NCBI GenBank assembly: GCA_902363595.1
Contig: CABJAP010000011.1
Coordinates: forward strand, 103,153-167,152
DNA: 64,000 nucleotides
Origin: Clostridia bacterium
GTDB taxonomy: Bacteria; Bacillota; Clostridia; Peptostreptococcales; Anaerovoracaceae
Direction of reading: 5' to 3'
The notes beneath the pieces are model-generated. The model was not told where the DNA came from and made no database searches. It saw only the letters and a list, made by a program, of their open reading frames with translations. The position numbers were made by a program, and so were the translations under genes. Below, in pieces: positions 34,351 to 42,874 of this stretch. Numbering within the stretch: the stretch's first letter is position 1; each line of letters starts with the position of its first letter.

Positions 34351-36303
34351 CTATTCACCCGCAGAACCAATGGCGTGTCGCCTTTTTCTGCGCAGAAGCA
34401 GACGGACAACCATAACAATGACCGCTGTCAGCAAAAGAAGCGCTCCCGCAGCCATGAACAAAACCTTCCCTGGCTGCTTTAGCAGCTCTACCGGACTGAG
34501 ACTATTCATCTCAACTTTACGGCCCTGGAGCTTGTGGTAACGGTCCGGCACAGTCCCATCATCAAAGGATTTCAAGTAAGAAGCCAGTGCATACCATGCT
34601 TTCAATTCATGGTCGCCATGATAAATAATATGATCTTCGAAATTTTTAATTGGTTGTCCCTCTTCATCCTTAGGCTCAATGGACAAGAGACCGAAAGACT
34701 TCTCTTTGACTGATCCAAGCATCTGGCAGGAATATAAATCAGCAACAACTCGATAAAGTTCATCATTCTCTAGCTCTTTATAGGTTCCGTTTCCCAAATC
34801 CCTGCGAACATCCGTAGCTCGATTGAGAAAGAGCCGATTGGGGTTATAATTGTATGCCAGCCCGCTCATATATAGCCGCGCCACCTGCATAATATTAGAC
34901 ACCGAAACATCTACCTCAGCAGCCGCTTTCAGCTCCTTCCCTGTCAGATAGGCGCTCACCAGAGGATATCCGGTTATTTTATCCTTTCCGTACCCCAAAG
35001 AGAGTACATTGAAGGCATCAGCTGCTGTAATCGGCCCTTCACCAAAAGAGGCCCGCACTACACCGGCCGGAACCACCGCTACATCCACGGGCCGGGCCTG
35101 AACTCCTTCAGCTTGAGATACCGCATAAAGATAAGAATCGGCAATCAAATTTCCCAGCGTGTCTTCCCCCTGATCCATTGCAAATTGTTCAATATCTGTA
35201 AAGGCTTGATCGGTTTTTGTCAAGACATCGTTCATGTGAAATCCAAACTGAGAAAAATACTCTTGATCCACAAGTTTCTCAAATCCGGCAAGTCGGGTTA
35301 CAATCGATTGGTCCTCTCTAACACGGCCATCCAGGGGAAGCAGTTCATAATTTTTTAGATGGGCAGTACCGTCGCTGCCTTTTTCCAATACTAAGTGGCC
35401 CAAATTATACGTATAGCTTCCGCAGGAAGCCAATATCGTATCGCCGACCACAATCGGCTCCGCCAACTCTGTATGACTATGACCGCTGATAATCACATCG
35501 ATATCCGGTACTTCCCTTGCGAGAATTTCGTCCTCCGATTTATCCGGATTCTCATTGGTTCCGCTGTGGGAGAGACACACGATGGCATCCGCCTTTTCAC
35601 CCTGCTTTATCTCGTTTACGATTGTCTTTGCCGTCTCAACCGGCTCTTTAAAATAGAGACCGCTTTCAGGTGCGAATTCGTCCGCTTCCTTCCCTAAAAG
35701 CCCGAAGACCGCAATCCTAATGCCGCCTTTCTCAATCAGCGAATAGGGTTTGACGTCATATGCATCGCATGCAGATTTTAACTGGGATGCCGCCGCCTTT
35801 TTGTCTTCATCCGCAAGCGATCTTTCCCAATCTATGTTGGCAGACAGGATCAGAGGCAGCCGTTCTCCCGACTTGACTGCTGCCTGCAGCATATTCGCCA
35901 GTCCACCCGCCCGATAATCAAATTCGTGGTTGCCAAAGGTCGTTGCATCATATTGCAGCGCGCCCATCATCCGCAGCTCTGACGCCTGGGTAGAATAAAT
36001 GGTCTGATACGGCGTACCCATGGCAAAATCACCCCCATCCAGCATAAAACTGTTTGGATATTCTTTTCGAATTTTTTCAGCCAGGGTTTGGAGTTTTGCA
36101 AAGCCGCCTCTCATCTCAGCGACTCCGTTTTTTACAATTTTTTCAGCATCCATATGAGAATGCATATCGTGGGAGAAAATAATCGAAATTTCTTTCTTCC
36201 CGCCCTGCACATCGTCTCTTTCTGATTCCGCCGCCCACACAAAAGAAGTTCCTGCGGTCAGCAGCAAGATACAGAGTGCTATCCCAACGATTCTATTTTT
36301 CAT
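34351..36303 (-). CDS. Secreted, membrane-anchored 5'-nucleotidase
   Basis: A ~650-aa UshA/YfkN-type enzyme. An N-terminal signal peptide (IVGIALCILLLTAGTSFVWA) is followed by the metallophosphatase domain: SIIFSHDMHSHMD, LDGGDFAMGTPYQT, TFGNHEFDYR and VIISGHSHTEL. A C-terminal nucleotidase domain follows from about residue 370. The end has a membrane helix (VLFMAAGALLLLTAVIVMV) and a basic tail. It would release phosphate and nucleosides outside the cell. The ATG at 36303 has AGAGG upstream and overlaps the EAL gene end by 11 bp, so the two are co-transcribed. Confidence 0.92.
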   Translation of the reverse strand: MKNRIVGIALCILLLTAGTSFVWAAESERDDVQGGKKEISIIFSHDMHSHMDAEKIVKNGVAEMRGGFAKLQTLAEKIRKEYPNSFMLDGGDFAMGTPYQTIYSTQASELRMMGALQYDATTFGNHEFDYRAGGLANMLQAAVKSGERLPLILSANIDWERSLADEDKKAAASQLKSACDAYDVKPYSLIEKGGIRIAVFGLLGKEADEFAPESGLYFKEPVETAKTIVNEIKQGEKADAIVCLSHSGTNENPDKSEDEILAREVPDIDVIISGHSHTELAEPIVVGDTILASCGSYTYNLGHLVLEKGSDGTAHLKNYELLPLDGRVREDQSIVTRLAGFEKLVDQEYFSQFGFHMNDVLTKTDQAFTDIEQFAMDQGEDTLGNLIADSYLYAVSQAEGVQARPVDVAVVPAGVVRASFGEGPITAADAFNVLSLGYGKDKITGYPLVSAYLTGKELKAAAEVDVSVSNIMQVARLYMSGLAYNYNPNRLFLNRATDVRRDLGNGTYKELENDELYRVVADLYSCQMLGSVKEKSFGLLSIEPKDEEGQPIKNFEDHIIYHGDHELKAWYALASYLKSFDDGTVPDRYHKLQGRKVEMNSLSPVELLKQPGKVLFMAAGALLLLTAVIVMVVRLLLRRKRRHAIGSAGE

Positions 36304-37993
36304 TTGTATCCTCTCGTTCGCCACACAGGGGCATGGCTCTGTCTCCCATTTCTCGTATTAAGCAGCCAAATTCCTCCTGTGACAATGGTTTTGAAAAAAT
36401 ATATCCCTGGATCACATCACAGCCTGCTGCTCTTAGAAAGTCAACCGTTTCTGTATTTTCCACCCCTTCGGCAATGGTTTTAATCTTAAGTTCCCTCGCC
36501 ATATTGATGATATTGGATACGACAATCCTCTCTCTCTTGATATCTACACTCTTGCGAAAAAACAGCATATCCAGCTTTAAAACACTCACTGGTAAATTTT
36601 TAAGTACATTGAGCGAAGAATAACCTGATCCGAAATCATCCAGCGAACAAGTAAACCCTTTACTCTGCAGTATACGGACGATATGGTTAAACATATCGTC
36701 ATCACCAAGTGCAAGGCTCTCTGTGAATTCCAGTTGTAAAACATTGTCCGGTATTTGATATTGTTCCTTGACCTTTGTGTAATATTCAATGAAGTCCGGC
36801 TCCAAAAGACCCAGCCTTGAAACATTAACCGCAATGCTGATCGGCTGGTTTCCTTCTGCCAAGTAGCTGTGCAGCCAGCGGCATGCTTCACAAAATATAG
36901 ATCGGTCCAGCTCCGCAATCAATCCGGTTTTCTCAAAGACGGGAATAAATTCATCAGGTGGTATCATTCCTTTCTCAGGATGCTTCCAACGTGCCAGCGC
37001 TTCGGCACCAACAATACGATTCCCTTTTTGGATATTCACTTTTGGTTGAAAATGCGCTATGAACTGACCGGCATTGATACCGATCTTGCCATCGGACTCG
37101 ATCTCCGTCTCCTTTAGGGCCTGTAATCGAATTTGGTCGGTAAAAAAGGCACACTGGTTGCCTGGCAGCTGTTTTACCGAGTTTTGAGCCATATTTGCCC
37201 GATTTACCATATCATTGATCGATCGCTTTTCATCCCCAGTCCGCGGGCAGTAAAACCCCATAGACAGGTGGATAAAATCTTTTTCCAAAACATCTGACCC
37301 GTCAACGTGTCTCAATCCCGCTAGTTCATCAAACCATTGTTCCAGCTCAGTTCTATTGTCATAAGTTCGTATACCGGTAAAATTATCTGCCGATACACGG
37401 CAAAACAGAAATTCCCGGTTCTCGTATTTTTTGAATTGCTGTGCCAGTGCCTGCAAGACGCTATCACCAGCTTTATAGCCAAAAATATCGTTAAAATACT
37501 TGAAGTTTTTCAAATCACAATACCAGACAGCATATTGTTCTGTTCTTTGCACAAAGTCCCCTGCATCCAAAAGGAACTTGGAAAAATTGCTGCAGCCAGT
37601 CAGCTGATCCACATAAGCCAAGTTTCTCAACGATTTTTCATTGCGGTGCATGATTTTCTGCTGTTGATAGAGCAGCAGCAAGAAAATACAAAGAGCTGTA
37701 AAAATAATCGCAGACACACCTATGGCGGTCTGACTGTATCTCTGTTTAATCACCGCCTTTGGAACGGCACCTGTAATTGACCAGCCATTGATTCCAATCG
37801 GTTCAGCGATGGAAATCTGCTCTTGGCCGTTCTCTTTATACGTTAAGCTAGTCTCCTCTCCCTTTTTCAACGCATTCATCAGTTTTTGTTTCTGTTCTTT
37901 TGTTAGGAATTTCATATCATCTAAAGAGCGGGCATCCATCTTCTCTGCGGAAGATCCTCTGGCACGTATTACGAATTGGCCATCCTGATTCAT
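36293..37993 (-). CDS. GGDEF-EAL protein, c-di-GMP phosphodiesterase (3' part of split gene)
   Basis: A 566-aa frame holding the end of a Cache sensor domain, a second membrane helix (AIGVSAIIFTALCIFLLLLY), a GGDEF domain and an EAL domain. The GGDEF signature is replaced by RVSADNFTG, so cyclase activity is unlikely. The EAL motifs are intact: GAEALARWKHPEKG, NVSRLGLL, DDFGSGYSSLNVLK and TIAEGVEN. The frame begins ATG at 37993, overlapping the stop of 37990-38595. Read through one frame shift, the junction gives GxGCSNIMNQDG, a normal Cache continuation. It is probably the 3' part of one interrupted gene. Confidence 0.85.
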   Translation of the reverse strand: MNQDGQFVIRARGSSAEKMDARSLDDMKFLTKEQKQKLMNALKKGEETSLTYKENGQEQISIAEPIGINGWSITGAVPKAVIKQRYSQTAIGVSAIIFTALCIFLLLLYQQQKIMHRNEKSLRNLAYVDQLTGCSNFSKFLLDAGDFVQRTEQYAVWYCDLKNFKYFNDIFGYKAGDSVLQALAQQFKKYENREFLFCRVSADNFTGIRTYDNRTELEQWFDELAGLRHVDGSDVLEKDFIHLSMGFYCPRTGDEKRSINDMVNRANMAQNSVKQLPGNQCAFFTDQIRLQALKETEIESDGKIGINAGQFIAHFQPKVNIQKGNRIVGAEALARWKHPEKGMIPPDEFIPVFEKTGLIAELDRSIFCEACRWLHSYLAEGNQPISIAVNVSRLGLLEPDFIEYYTKVKEQYQIPDNVLQLEFTESLALGDDDMFNHIVRILQSKGFTCSLDDFGSGYSSLNVLKNLPVSVLKLDMLFFRKSVDIKRERIVVSNIINMARELKIKTIAEGVENTETVDFLRAAGCDVIQGYIFSKPLSQEEFGCLIREMGDRAMPLCGEREDTNEK

Positions 37994-38595
37994 AATATTG
38001 GAGCAACCTGCCCCTTGAAAATAGGACTATTGATAATATTTGCAAGGGTATCGGCAGGATTGACCGCACACAAAATTTTGAAAACCTGTTTGTTTTTATC
38101 CTTAATTGGAACTGCATAATAATTAATGTATTCCCCTTCTGAAAAAGGGTCTTCAGTCGTGGCTGAAATACTGCTTTCGCCGGCAAGCGCCTTTTGAAAA
38201 AATAGTTCTTCGCCCAGATTAATCGGCTCATTGAGTTTACCGCCGATATCAAATAACTGCACAACTCCGTCAGTGTCCGCAACACCCATACGAATAAAGG
38301 AGTTGCCGTTGTTGATTTCTTGCATAATGTTGGACATCTCATTCGAGTTGTTGACGGCTACACCTCGAATGCAAACGGATATTCCCTCTAAAGTCTGAAT
38401 ATCACCCTGTACTTGCTTGACGATCGTCATTTTTTTCTGATCTGCGTCAGCCTTTATATATTCCACATTTTCTTTGTTGTTTTGCTGCATCATATAAAAG
38501 AGAAAGATTAAGCTAGTAGCTAAAAAACACAGACACAACACAAAAGCCAGGAGTATATATTTACGATAGAAAGACTGATTTCGGTCTCTATCCAT
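37990..38595 (-). CDS. Cache sensor domain, 5' part of split GGDEF-EAL gene
   Basis: A 201-aa frame with a cytoplasmic start (MDRDRNQSFYRKYILL), membrane helix (LAFVLCLCFLATSLIFLFY) and most of an extracellular Cache domain (FIRMGVADTDGVVQLFDIGG, ISATTEDPFSEGEYINYYAV). It ends at a TGA inside the domain. The frame changes next to a GGGG run (CCCC at 38011-38014 on the plus strand); one extra G there restores a continuous reading into the EAL frame. It could be a real mutation, phase variation in a short run, or a sequencing error. The ATGA junction would also allow reinitiation. Confidence 0.85.
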   Translation of the reverse strand: MDRDRNQSFYRKYILLAFVLCLCFLATSLIFLFYMMQQNNKENVEYIKADADQKKMTIVKQVQGDIQTLEGISVCIRGVAVNNSNEMSNIMQEINNGNSFIRMGVADTDGVVQLFDIGGKLNEPINLGEELFFQKALAGESSISATTEDPFSEGEYINYYAVPIKDKNKQVFKILCAVNPADTLANIINSPIFKGQVAPIL

Positions 38596-38622
38596 CTATT
38601 TCTCTCTTTCTTTGTTCAAATG

Positions 38623-39339
38623 CTATAGACTTATTTCTTTATGATCGATGTTCAAATGCTCAATCCTGCTCGAACCGCCTAGAAATCTGCAGGATAGTTC
38701 GGCCAAGTCCCGAGCTGCTGCCGCTAAGTCCCCGCTTCTTGCCGGATCCACGGATTCAATGATAAGAAAGGCATCCGTTGTATCCTCCGTCAGCATAGTG
38801 CGCTGTCCGTCCCGCCAGTTCCAGCAGCGGCAGACAGCTCCCTCATCGTCCTTATATACAACCTCCCCCGCAAGCGCATCATCATATTGTTCGTCGCCCA
38901 AGGCCAGAAATGACTCTCCTCCTTCCGCAATTGTCAGACGCAGATCGCCTGCGAACGTATTGATATCCTCTCCGCCGCAAGGTAGTCCATAATTTAAAGA
39001 AACAGAATTATAAAGATCGACCAGCGGATTAATACACCCAACCTCTTTTCCTTTTTGTATCCGCTTTAAGAGAGCCTCAATGGAGCATCTGGCGCTTTTT
39101 TTGGTTTTGAATTTTTTAAAAGCCTCTCTCCAGACAGCGATCACTTCGTTCTCACTGATGGGTTCTTTGAGGATAAATTGATTGGCGTTTTTATTGGCGT
39201 TTTCCAGCAACTGCAAGATGTCCGATCTTACCGGCTCTGCCGAGTCTTCCGTATTATCAATCCCCTTAACGAGGATGACTGCAATTTCAGCTTGCGGGAA
39301 CAGCTCCCAAAAGCCTTCTTCTATTATAAACTTCGACAT
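38623..39339 (-). CDS. B3/B4-domain protein (PheT-like editing domain)
   Basis: A 238-aa protein matching the stand-alone B3/B4 tRNA-binding domain family related to the editing region of phenylalanyl-tRNA synthetase beta. Features are CINPLVDLYNSVSLNYGLPCGGEDINTFAGDLRLTIAEGGE (positions ~100-140) and VCRCWNWRDGQRTMLT. Such proteins may deacylate mischarged tRNA or bind amino acids; the function is not established. It lies 28 nt upstream of the split Cache gene in the same direction. The start is at 39339 with an AGAGAGGTG ribosome site. Confidence 0.82.
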   Translation of the reverse strand: MSKFIIEEGFWELFPQAEIAVILVKGIDNTEDSAEPVRSDILQLLENANKNANQFILKEPISENEVIAVWREAFKKFKTKKSARCSIEALLKRIQKGKEVGCINPLVDLYNSVSLNYGLPCGGEDINTFAGDLRLTIAEGGESFLALGDEQYDDALAGEVVYKDDEGAVCRCWNWRDGQRTMLTEDTTDAFLIIESVDPARSGDLAAAARDLAELSCRFLGGSSRIEHLNIDHKEISL

Positions 39340-39418
39340 ATGTCACCTCTCTTTCGTCCTTTGTTTATCAAATACATTGCCATTCTACCATATCGGCTGA
39401 CCTCACAGCAAGTCAAAG

Positions 39419-39447
39419 CGCCGGATTTGATATCACCGGCGTTTTTT
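39419..39447 (+). terminator. Plus-strand terminator-like hairpin without upstream plus-strand gene
   Basis: CGCCGG (39419-39424) pairs with CCGGCG (39436-39441), followed by TTTTTT. All genes for 5 kb to the left are on the minus strand, so it may end an antisense transcript or block read-through; it also lies just ahead of the promoter at 39503. Confidence 0.6.
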
Positions 39448-39502
39448 CAAAATAATTCTATAAAATTGACAAGCTTTTAAGCAAACTAATCATTTTTGCC
39501 CC

Positions 39503-39531
39503 TTGACATCCAGCAAATTAAGCACTATAAT
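39503..39531 (+). promoter_or_regulatory. Consensus sigma-70/A promoter of the 37-aa gene
   Basis: TTGACA (39503-39508), exactly 17 bp, TATAAT (39526-39531). Both hexamers are perfect. It lies ~40 bp upstream of the ATG at 39572 with an AGAGGGA ribosome site. Confidence 0.92.
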
Positions 39532-39571
39532 GAGCTCATAAGAATTAGTAGCAACAGAAAAGAGGGATATC

Positions 39572-39685
39572 ATGAGTAATGCTACGAAGAAAAATGTTTT
39601 CGCTAGAGGCATACGTGCATTTAAGGAAGAAGTTATGGCTTGTGCGGAAATGATTGACGAGTGCATTCACAAAGGCACTCTGTAG
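39572..39685 (+). CDS. 37-aa small protein of unknown function
   Basis: Translation starts MSNATKKNVFARGIRAFKEE and ends DECIHKGTL. The peptide is basic at the N-terminus, helical, and has two cysteines in the C-terminal half (MACAEMIDECI). It is supported as a gene by a perfect promoter (39503-39531), an AGAGGGATATC ribosome site and a strong terminator (39722-39747) that together form a complete monocistronic unit. I do not recognise the family. It carries no classic signal peptide. It may instead be a small regulatory RNA, with the frame incidental. Confidence 0.72.
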   Translation: MSNATKKNVFARGIRAFKEEVMACAEMIDECIHKGTL

Positions 39686-39721
39686 ATCATTGATTCAAAC
39701 AAATATATCCTTATATTTTTT

Positions 39722-39747
39722 CCGGTAAGAGTTCTTACCGGTTTTTT
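39722..39747 (+). terminator. Rho-independent terminator of the 37-aa gene
   Basis: CCGGTAAGA (39722-39730) pairs with TCTTACCGG (39733-39741), followed by TTTTTTATT. The tight 2-nt loop and T-run make it strong. Confidence 0.92.
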
Positions 39748-39813
39748 ATTGGATTTTATTTAAGGGCTGCCCCATGAAAACAGTGATACTCGGCTGGACG
39801 GGGCTTAAATAAA

Positions 39814-39854
39814 GTTCGCACCTTTTTTACATAATCGGCAAAAAAGGTGCGAAC
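39814..39854. repeat. Perfect 15-bp hairpin, copy 3 / terminator of the amidase gene
   Basis: Arms GTTCGCACCTTTTTT (39814-39828) and AAAAAAGGTGCGAAC (39840-39854), 11-nt loop. On the minus strand it is followed by TTTATTT and lies ~30 nt after the amidase stop, so it can act as a terminator. Its size and GCAC..GTGC core resemble the hairpins at 14.4 and 29.3 kb. Confidence 0.7.
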
Positions 39855-39881
39855 ATGAAACATGTGCTGTTATACGATCTT

Positions 39882-40451
39882 TTATTGAACGAATCCGTAA
39901 TAAAGACGAATGCCTCGATAAATTCCGCGGGCAAAGCTTTCCGGATCGTTAGTCAATAGATACAAATCTCCCAAATTGGTGATATAACCCATTTCCACTA
40001 AAACTGACGGCATAGATGTGGCCCGCAGCACATAGAGACTTGGTCTGATAAAGACACCTCGATTGGCCAGTCCGGTCATGTCGTGGAGGCCTTCCAAAAT
40101 CCGCTGTCCCATAGTGTAAGCCTGGGTTCCTTCACTGTATACATATGCCTCACTGCCGCTGGCAGACGTATTGCTGCTGGAGTTACAGTGCAAACTGATG
40201 AAAAAATCCGCGCCCCAAGTATTTGCCTCGTAAACTCTGGCCTGCAGACTGGTGGCATTACTGGTTCCCAGCTGCTCTTGCGGAGAATTTCTTGAGAGGC
40301 GGACTTCGAAATTGGGATCATTTCCCAGAAGAGCTGCCAGACGAACGCCGATATCATACGTGATATCCTGCTCTCTTACTCCATTGGCCTCAGCTCCGGC
40401 ATTGGGATTCTGCGGGTTGTGCCCCTGATCGACAAATATTTTAATTGCCAT
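39882..40451 (-). CDS. N-acetylmuramoyl-L-alanine amidase (Amidase_3)
   Basis: A 189-aa zinc amidase. IFVDQGHNPQNPNAGA carries the first Zn His; the Glu is in EANGVREQDI; FFISLHCNSSSN gives the second His; VLVEMGYITNLGD carries the catalytic Glu. It consists of the catalytic domain only, with no signal peptide and no binding repeats, which suggests export by another route, release on lysis, or a germination/sporulation role like CwlC/CwlD. It is an isolated gene. GGAGGAATATGCT precedes the ATG. Confidence 0.93.
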   Translation of the reverse strand: MAIKIFVDQGHNPQNPNAGAEANGVREQDITYDIGVRLAALLGNDPNFEVRLSRNSPQEQLGTSNATSLQARVYEANTWGADFFISLHCNSSSNTSASGSEAYVYSEGTQAYTMGQRILEGLHDMTGLANRGVFIRPSLYVLRATSMPSVLVEMGYITNLGDLYLLTNDPESFARGIYRGIRLYYGFVQ

Positions 40452-40522
40452 AGCATATTCCTCCTTTTTATTCTATTTAGTGTATGCGAATAAAAAGAAA
40501 TTTGCGCCATAACAAAATATGG

Positions 40523-41029
40523 CTATAAGTTCTCCAACTTTTCCAGCAGCCGGTCCACAGGCCTCTCCAGCTCCGAATCGCCGGTACATTTCGTCGGCGT
40601 ACGATTGAGAATATCATTGAGAATTGGCTGGCGCGCGCTGGCCCCATCAACGGCGATATCGTTCCACAATACCAGTTCCACTGCTTTGTTCAAATAAGCC
40701 ACCTGGCTGCGCCCATGGGTTTTGGTAACCTCCATTGCTCCGGCCATATCCAGGTAGGCTTCAATCTCCCCTTCGGTCAGTCCCGCTTCGAGAAAGCTAT
40801 CACAGATTTCCCGCTCCGCCAGCAGTTCCAGCCGATCCCGATCCTGCGGACCGATCCCGCAAAGCACAAAGGAAAACCGGGTTCCGCAGTTGACCCCGAT
40901 CAGCGAAGGCCGTCCCTGCAGCATGATCACATGCAATTCCCAGCAGAACAGATCGTCGGCCTTCTTGCCGTAAGGCGGCTTTTTCATCTTAAAAAATCGC
41001 TCCATGGGGATGGTAATTCCCAGCTGCAT
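40523..41029 (-). CDS. DUF6933-like hypothetical protein
   Basis: A 168-aa protein. Residues ~20-75 (CWELHVIMLQGRPSLIGVNC) resemble, from memory, the DUF6933 family, in which a short N-terminal beta strand region is followed by helices. The C-terminal half is helical (VAYLNKAVELVLWNDI). No catalytic motif is visible. It lies 42 nt after apeB in the same direction and may be co-transcribed. The start has a GGAGAACG ribosome site. Confidence 0.6.
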   Translation of the reverse strand: MQLGITIPMERFFKMKKPPYGKKADDLFCWELHVIMLQGRPSLIGVNCGTRFSFVLCGIGPQDRDRLELLAEREICDSFLEAGLTEGEIEAYLDMAGAMEVTKTHGRSQVAYLNKAVELVLWNDIAVDGASARQPILNDILNRTPTKCTGDSELERPVDRLLEKLENL

Positions 41030-41071
41030 AAACGTTCTCCTCTCTTAAAACTGCTGATTTCAGACGCGTGC

Positions 41072-42451
41072 TTATGCGTTTGCCAGGAATGCCTTATATG
41101 TCTGGTAGGCTTCGTACACATCTGCTTTGGAGACCACTTCCCAAGGTGCATGCATATTCATCACTGCAACGCCGGCGTCAATAACATCCATATTGTAGTT
41201 GCCCATGATATAGGCGATAGTGCCGCCGCCGCCCTGGTCCACTTTTCCCAATTCGGCAGTCTGATAGTTGATGTTTGCTTCATCGAGAATTCCTCTCAGC
41301 TGGGCGATATATTCGGGATTGGCATCGTTGCAGCCGCTCTTGCCCTTGGCCCCGGTGTATTTATTGAAAACGACCCCCTGCCCCAGATAAGCGGCGTTTT
41401 TCTTTTCACTCACATTTACATACAGCGGATCCACTCCCGCGCTCACATCGCTGGAAAGCATCTTGGTATTGCTGAATGCCCTGCGAATTTTCACCTGGGA
41501 CTGGTCGCCCATACAAGCCAGCAGTTCGGCTATGGTATTTTCCATAAAGACCGACTGGGCTCCTGTGGCGCCCATGCTTCCGATCTCTTCCTTATCCACC
41601 AGGAAGCAGCAGTTGGTATATTGGCAGGATTCCACTTCCAGGATTGCCGCCAGTGAGGTATATGCACACACCCGGTCGTCGTGGCCATAACCCATGACCA
41701 TGCTGCGATCCAGACCGCAGTCTCTGGCTTTTCCGCTTGGTACTACCTCAATTTCGGCGCTGAGGAAGTCCTCCTCTTCGATATCGTAGTTTTCCTTCAG
41801 AATGCGGAGAATATTTGCCTTTACTTTATTCTCTTCTTCTCCTTTTAGCGGAATGTTGCCGATGGTCACATCCAGATTCTCTCCCTCGATCACTTTGTCC
41901 GCCGTACTTTTTAGCTGTTCCTGAGAAAGGTGAATCAATAAATCACTGACACCGAAAACCGGATCCGTTTCATCTTCACCGATGACCAGTTCAATCTTTG
42001 TGCCGTCTTTTTTTACCACGACTCCGTGGAGCGAAAGGGGAATGGTAACCCACTGGTATTTTTTAATACCCCCGTAATAGTGGGTATCCAAAAGCGCAAA
42101 GCCTTCGCTTTCATATAGAGGATTCTGCTTTAGGTCCAGACGCGGAGAATCCACGTGAGCTCCCAGGATGCGAAGGCCCTCTTCAATGGGCTTTTCCCCG
42201 ATCACAAAGAGCGCGATGTTTTTGCCTCTGTTCAATGCGTAGACCTTATCGCCCGGCTTCAGCTGCCGCTGCTGGCCGATGACATCCTTTAAATCGGCAA
42301 ATCCTCTCTTCTCCGCCAGGGCGGTTGCTTCCTTTATGCAGGCCCGCTCCGTTTTTCCTTTGGTCAGAAAATCCTTATAGCCTTCATTAAATTCCATAAC
42401 CGCTTTTAACTGCTGGTCCGTATATTTTTCCCATGCGTTTTCCTTATACAT
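41072..42451 (-). CDS. apeB: M18-family aminopeptidase
   Basis: A 459-aa zinc aminopeptidase. Metal-binding motifs: LGAHVDSPRLDLKQN, DKEEIGSMGATGAQS and the C-terminal MNMHAPWEVVSKAD. The QGGGGTIAYIMG loop is also typical. The family releases N-terminal acidic (or other) residues as large dodecamers; in a proteolytic anaerobe it would supply amino acids to fermentation. The start at 42451 has a GGAGAGACG ribosome site. Confidence 0.95.
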   Translation of the reverse strand: MYKENAWEKYTDQQLKAVMEFNEGYKDFLTKGKTERACIKEATALAEKRGFADLKDVIGQQRQLKPGDKVYALNRGKNIALFVIGEKPIEEGLRILGAHVDSPRLDLKQNPLYESEGFALLDTHYYGGIKKYQWVTIPLSLHGVVVKKDGTKIELVIGEDETDPVFGVSDLLIHLSQEQLKSTADKVIEGENLDVTIGNIPLKGEEENKVKANILRILKENYDIEEEDFLSAEIEVVPSGKARDCGLDRSMVMGYGHDDRVCAYTSLAAILEVESCQYTNCCFLVDKEEIGSMGATGAQSVFMENTIAELLACMGDQSQVKIRRAFSNTKMLSSDVSAGVDPLYVNVSEKKNAAYLGQGVVFNKYTGAKGKSGCNDANPEYIAQLRGILDEANINYQTAELGKVDQGGGGTIAYIMGNYNMDVIDAGVAVMNMHAPWEVVSKADVYEAYQTYKAFLANA

Positions 42452-42550
42452 TCTATTCGTCTCTCCTTATCAATCTAAAATAAAAAATTCCCTCGTTCTT
42501 AGTATGCAGATATCCTCAGTATATCATTTCTTCTCAAAAAATAAACATGA

Positions 42551-42601
42551 AAAGAGCAGATTCCCCGGCCTTTTTCTCCCCCATGCCGCGATCCGCTCTT
42601 T
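42551..42601 (-). terminator. Terminator of the RHH/SPFH transcript
   Basis: On the minus strand AAAGAGCGGAT pairs with ATCTGCTCTTT (arms 42591-42601 and 42551-42561), with a 29-nt G-rich loop and a T-rich tail. It ends the 43.9-42.6 kb operon just before the apeB promoter. Confidence 0.65.
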
Positions 42602-42607
42602 ATTCGT

Positions 42608-42859
42608 TTATTTTTTACGTTTCTTTACACACTCTGCCAGAAGATATTCAATCTGGCCGTTGATGGAGCGAAAATCCTCTTCCGCCCATCTTGCAATTTC
42701 ATCCCACAGGGACGGTGCGATCCTCAGCAGAATTTGCTTTTTCTTTTTCTCGGACTCTTTGAGTTTTTTCTCTCGCTCTTTGATTTCCTTTTCCAGCGCC
42801 GCCAGCTTTTCCAGCTTTTTTTGCAGCTGCTGTTCTTTTAAGTCCAGTTCTTCTTTCAT
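42608..42859 (-). CDS. Coiled-coil plus ribbon-helix-helix-like protein
   Basis: An 83-aa protein. Residues 1-42 form a charged coiled coil (LQKKLEKLAALEKEIKEREK). Residues ~43-75 (QILLRIAPSLWDEIARWAEE, then INGQIEYLLAECV) resemble an Arc/CopG-type ribbon-helix-helix DNA-binding fold. It lies 15 nt after the SPFH gene and is probably co-transcribed. DNA binding is a guess from fold resemblance; it could also oligomerise with the SPFH protein through the coiled coil. Confidence 0.7.
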   Translation of the reverse strand: MKEELDLKEQQLQKKLEKLAALEKEIKEREKKLKESEKKKKQILLRIAPSLWDEIARWAEEDFRSINGQIEYLLAECVKKRKK

Positions 42860-42874
42860 TTGCCCAGGCCTCGA

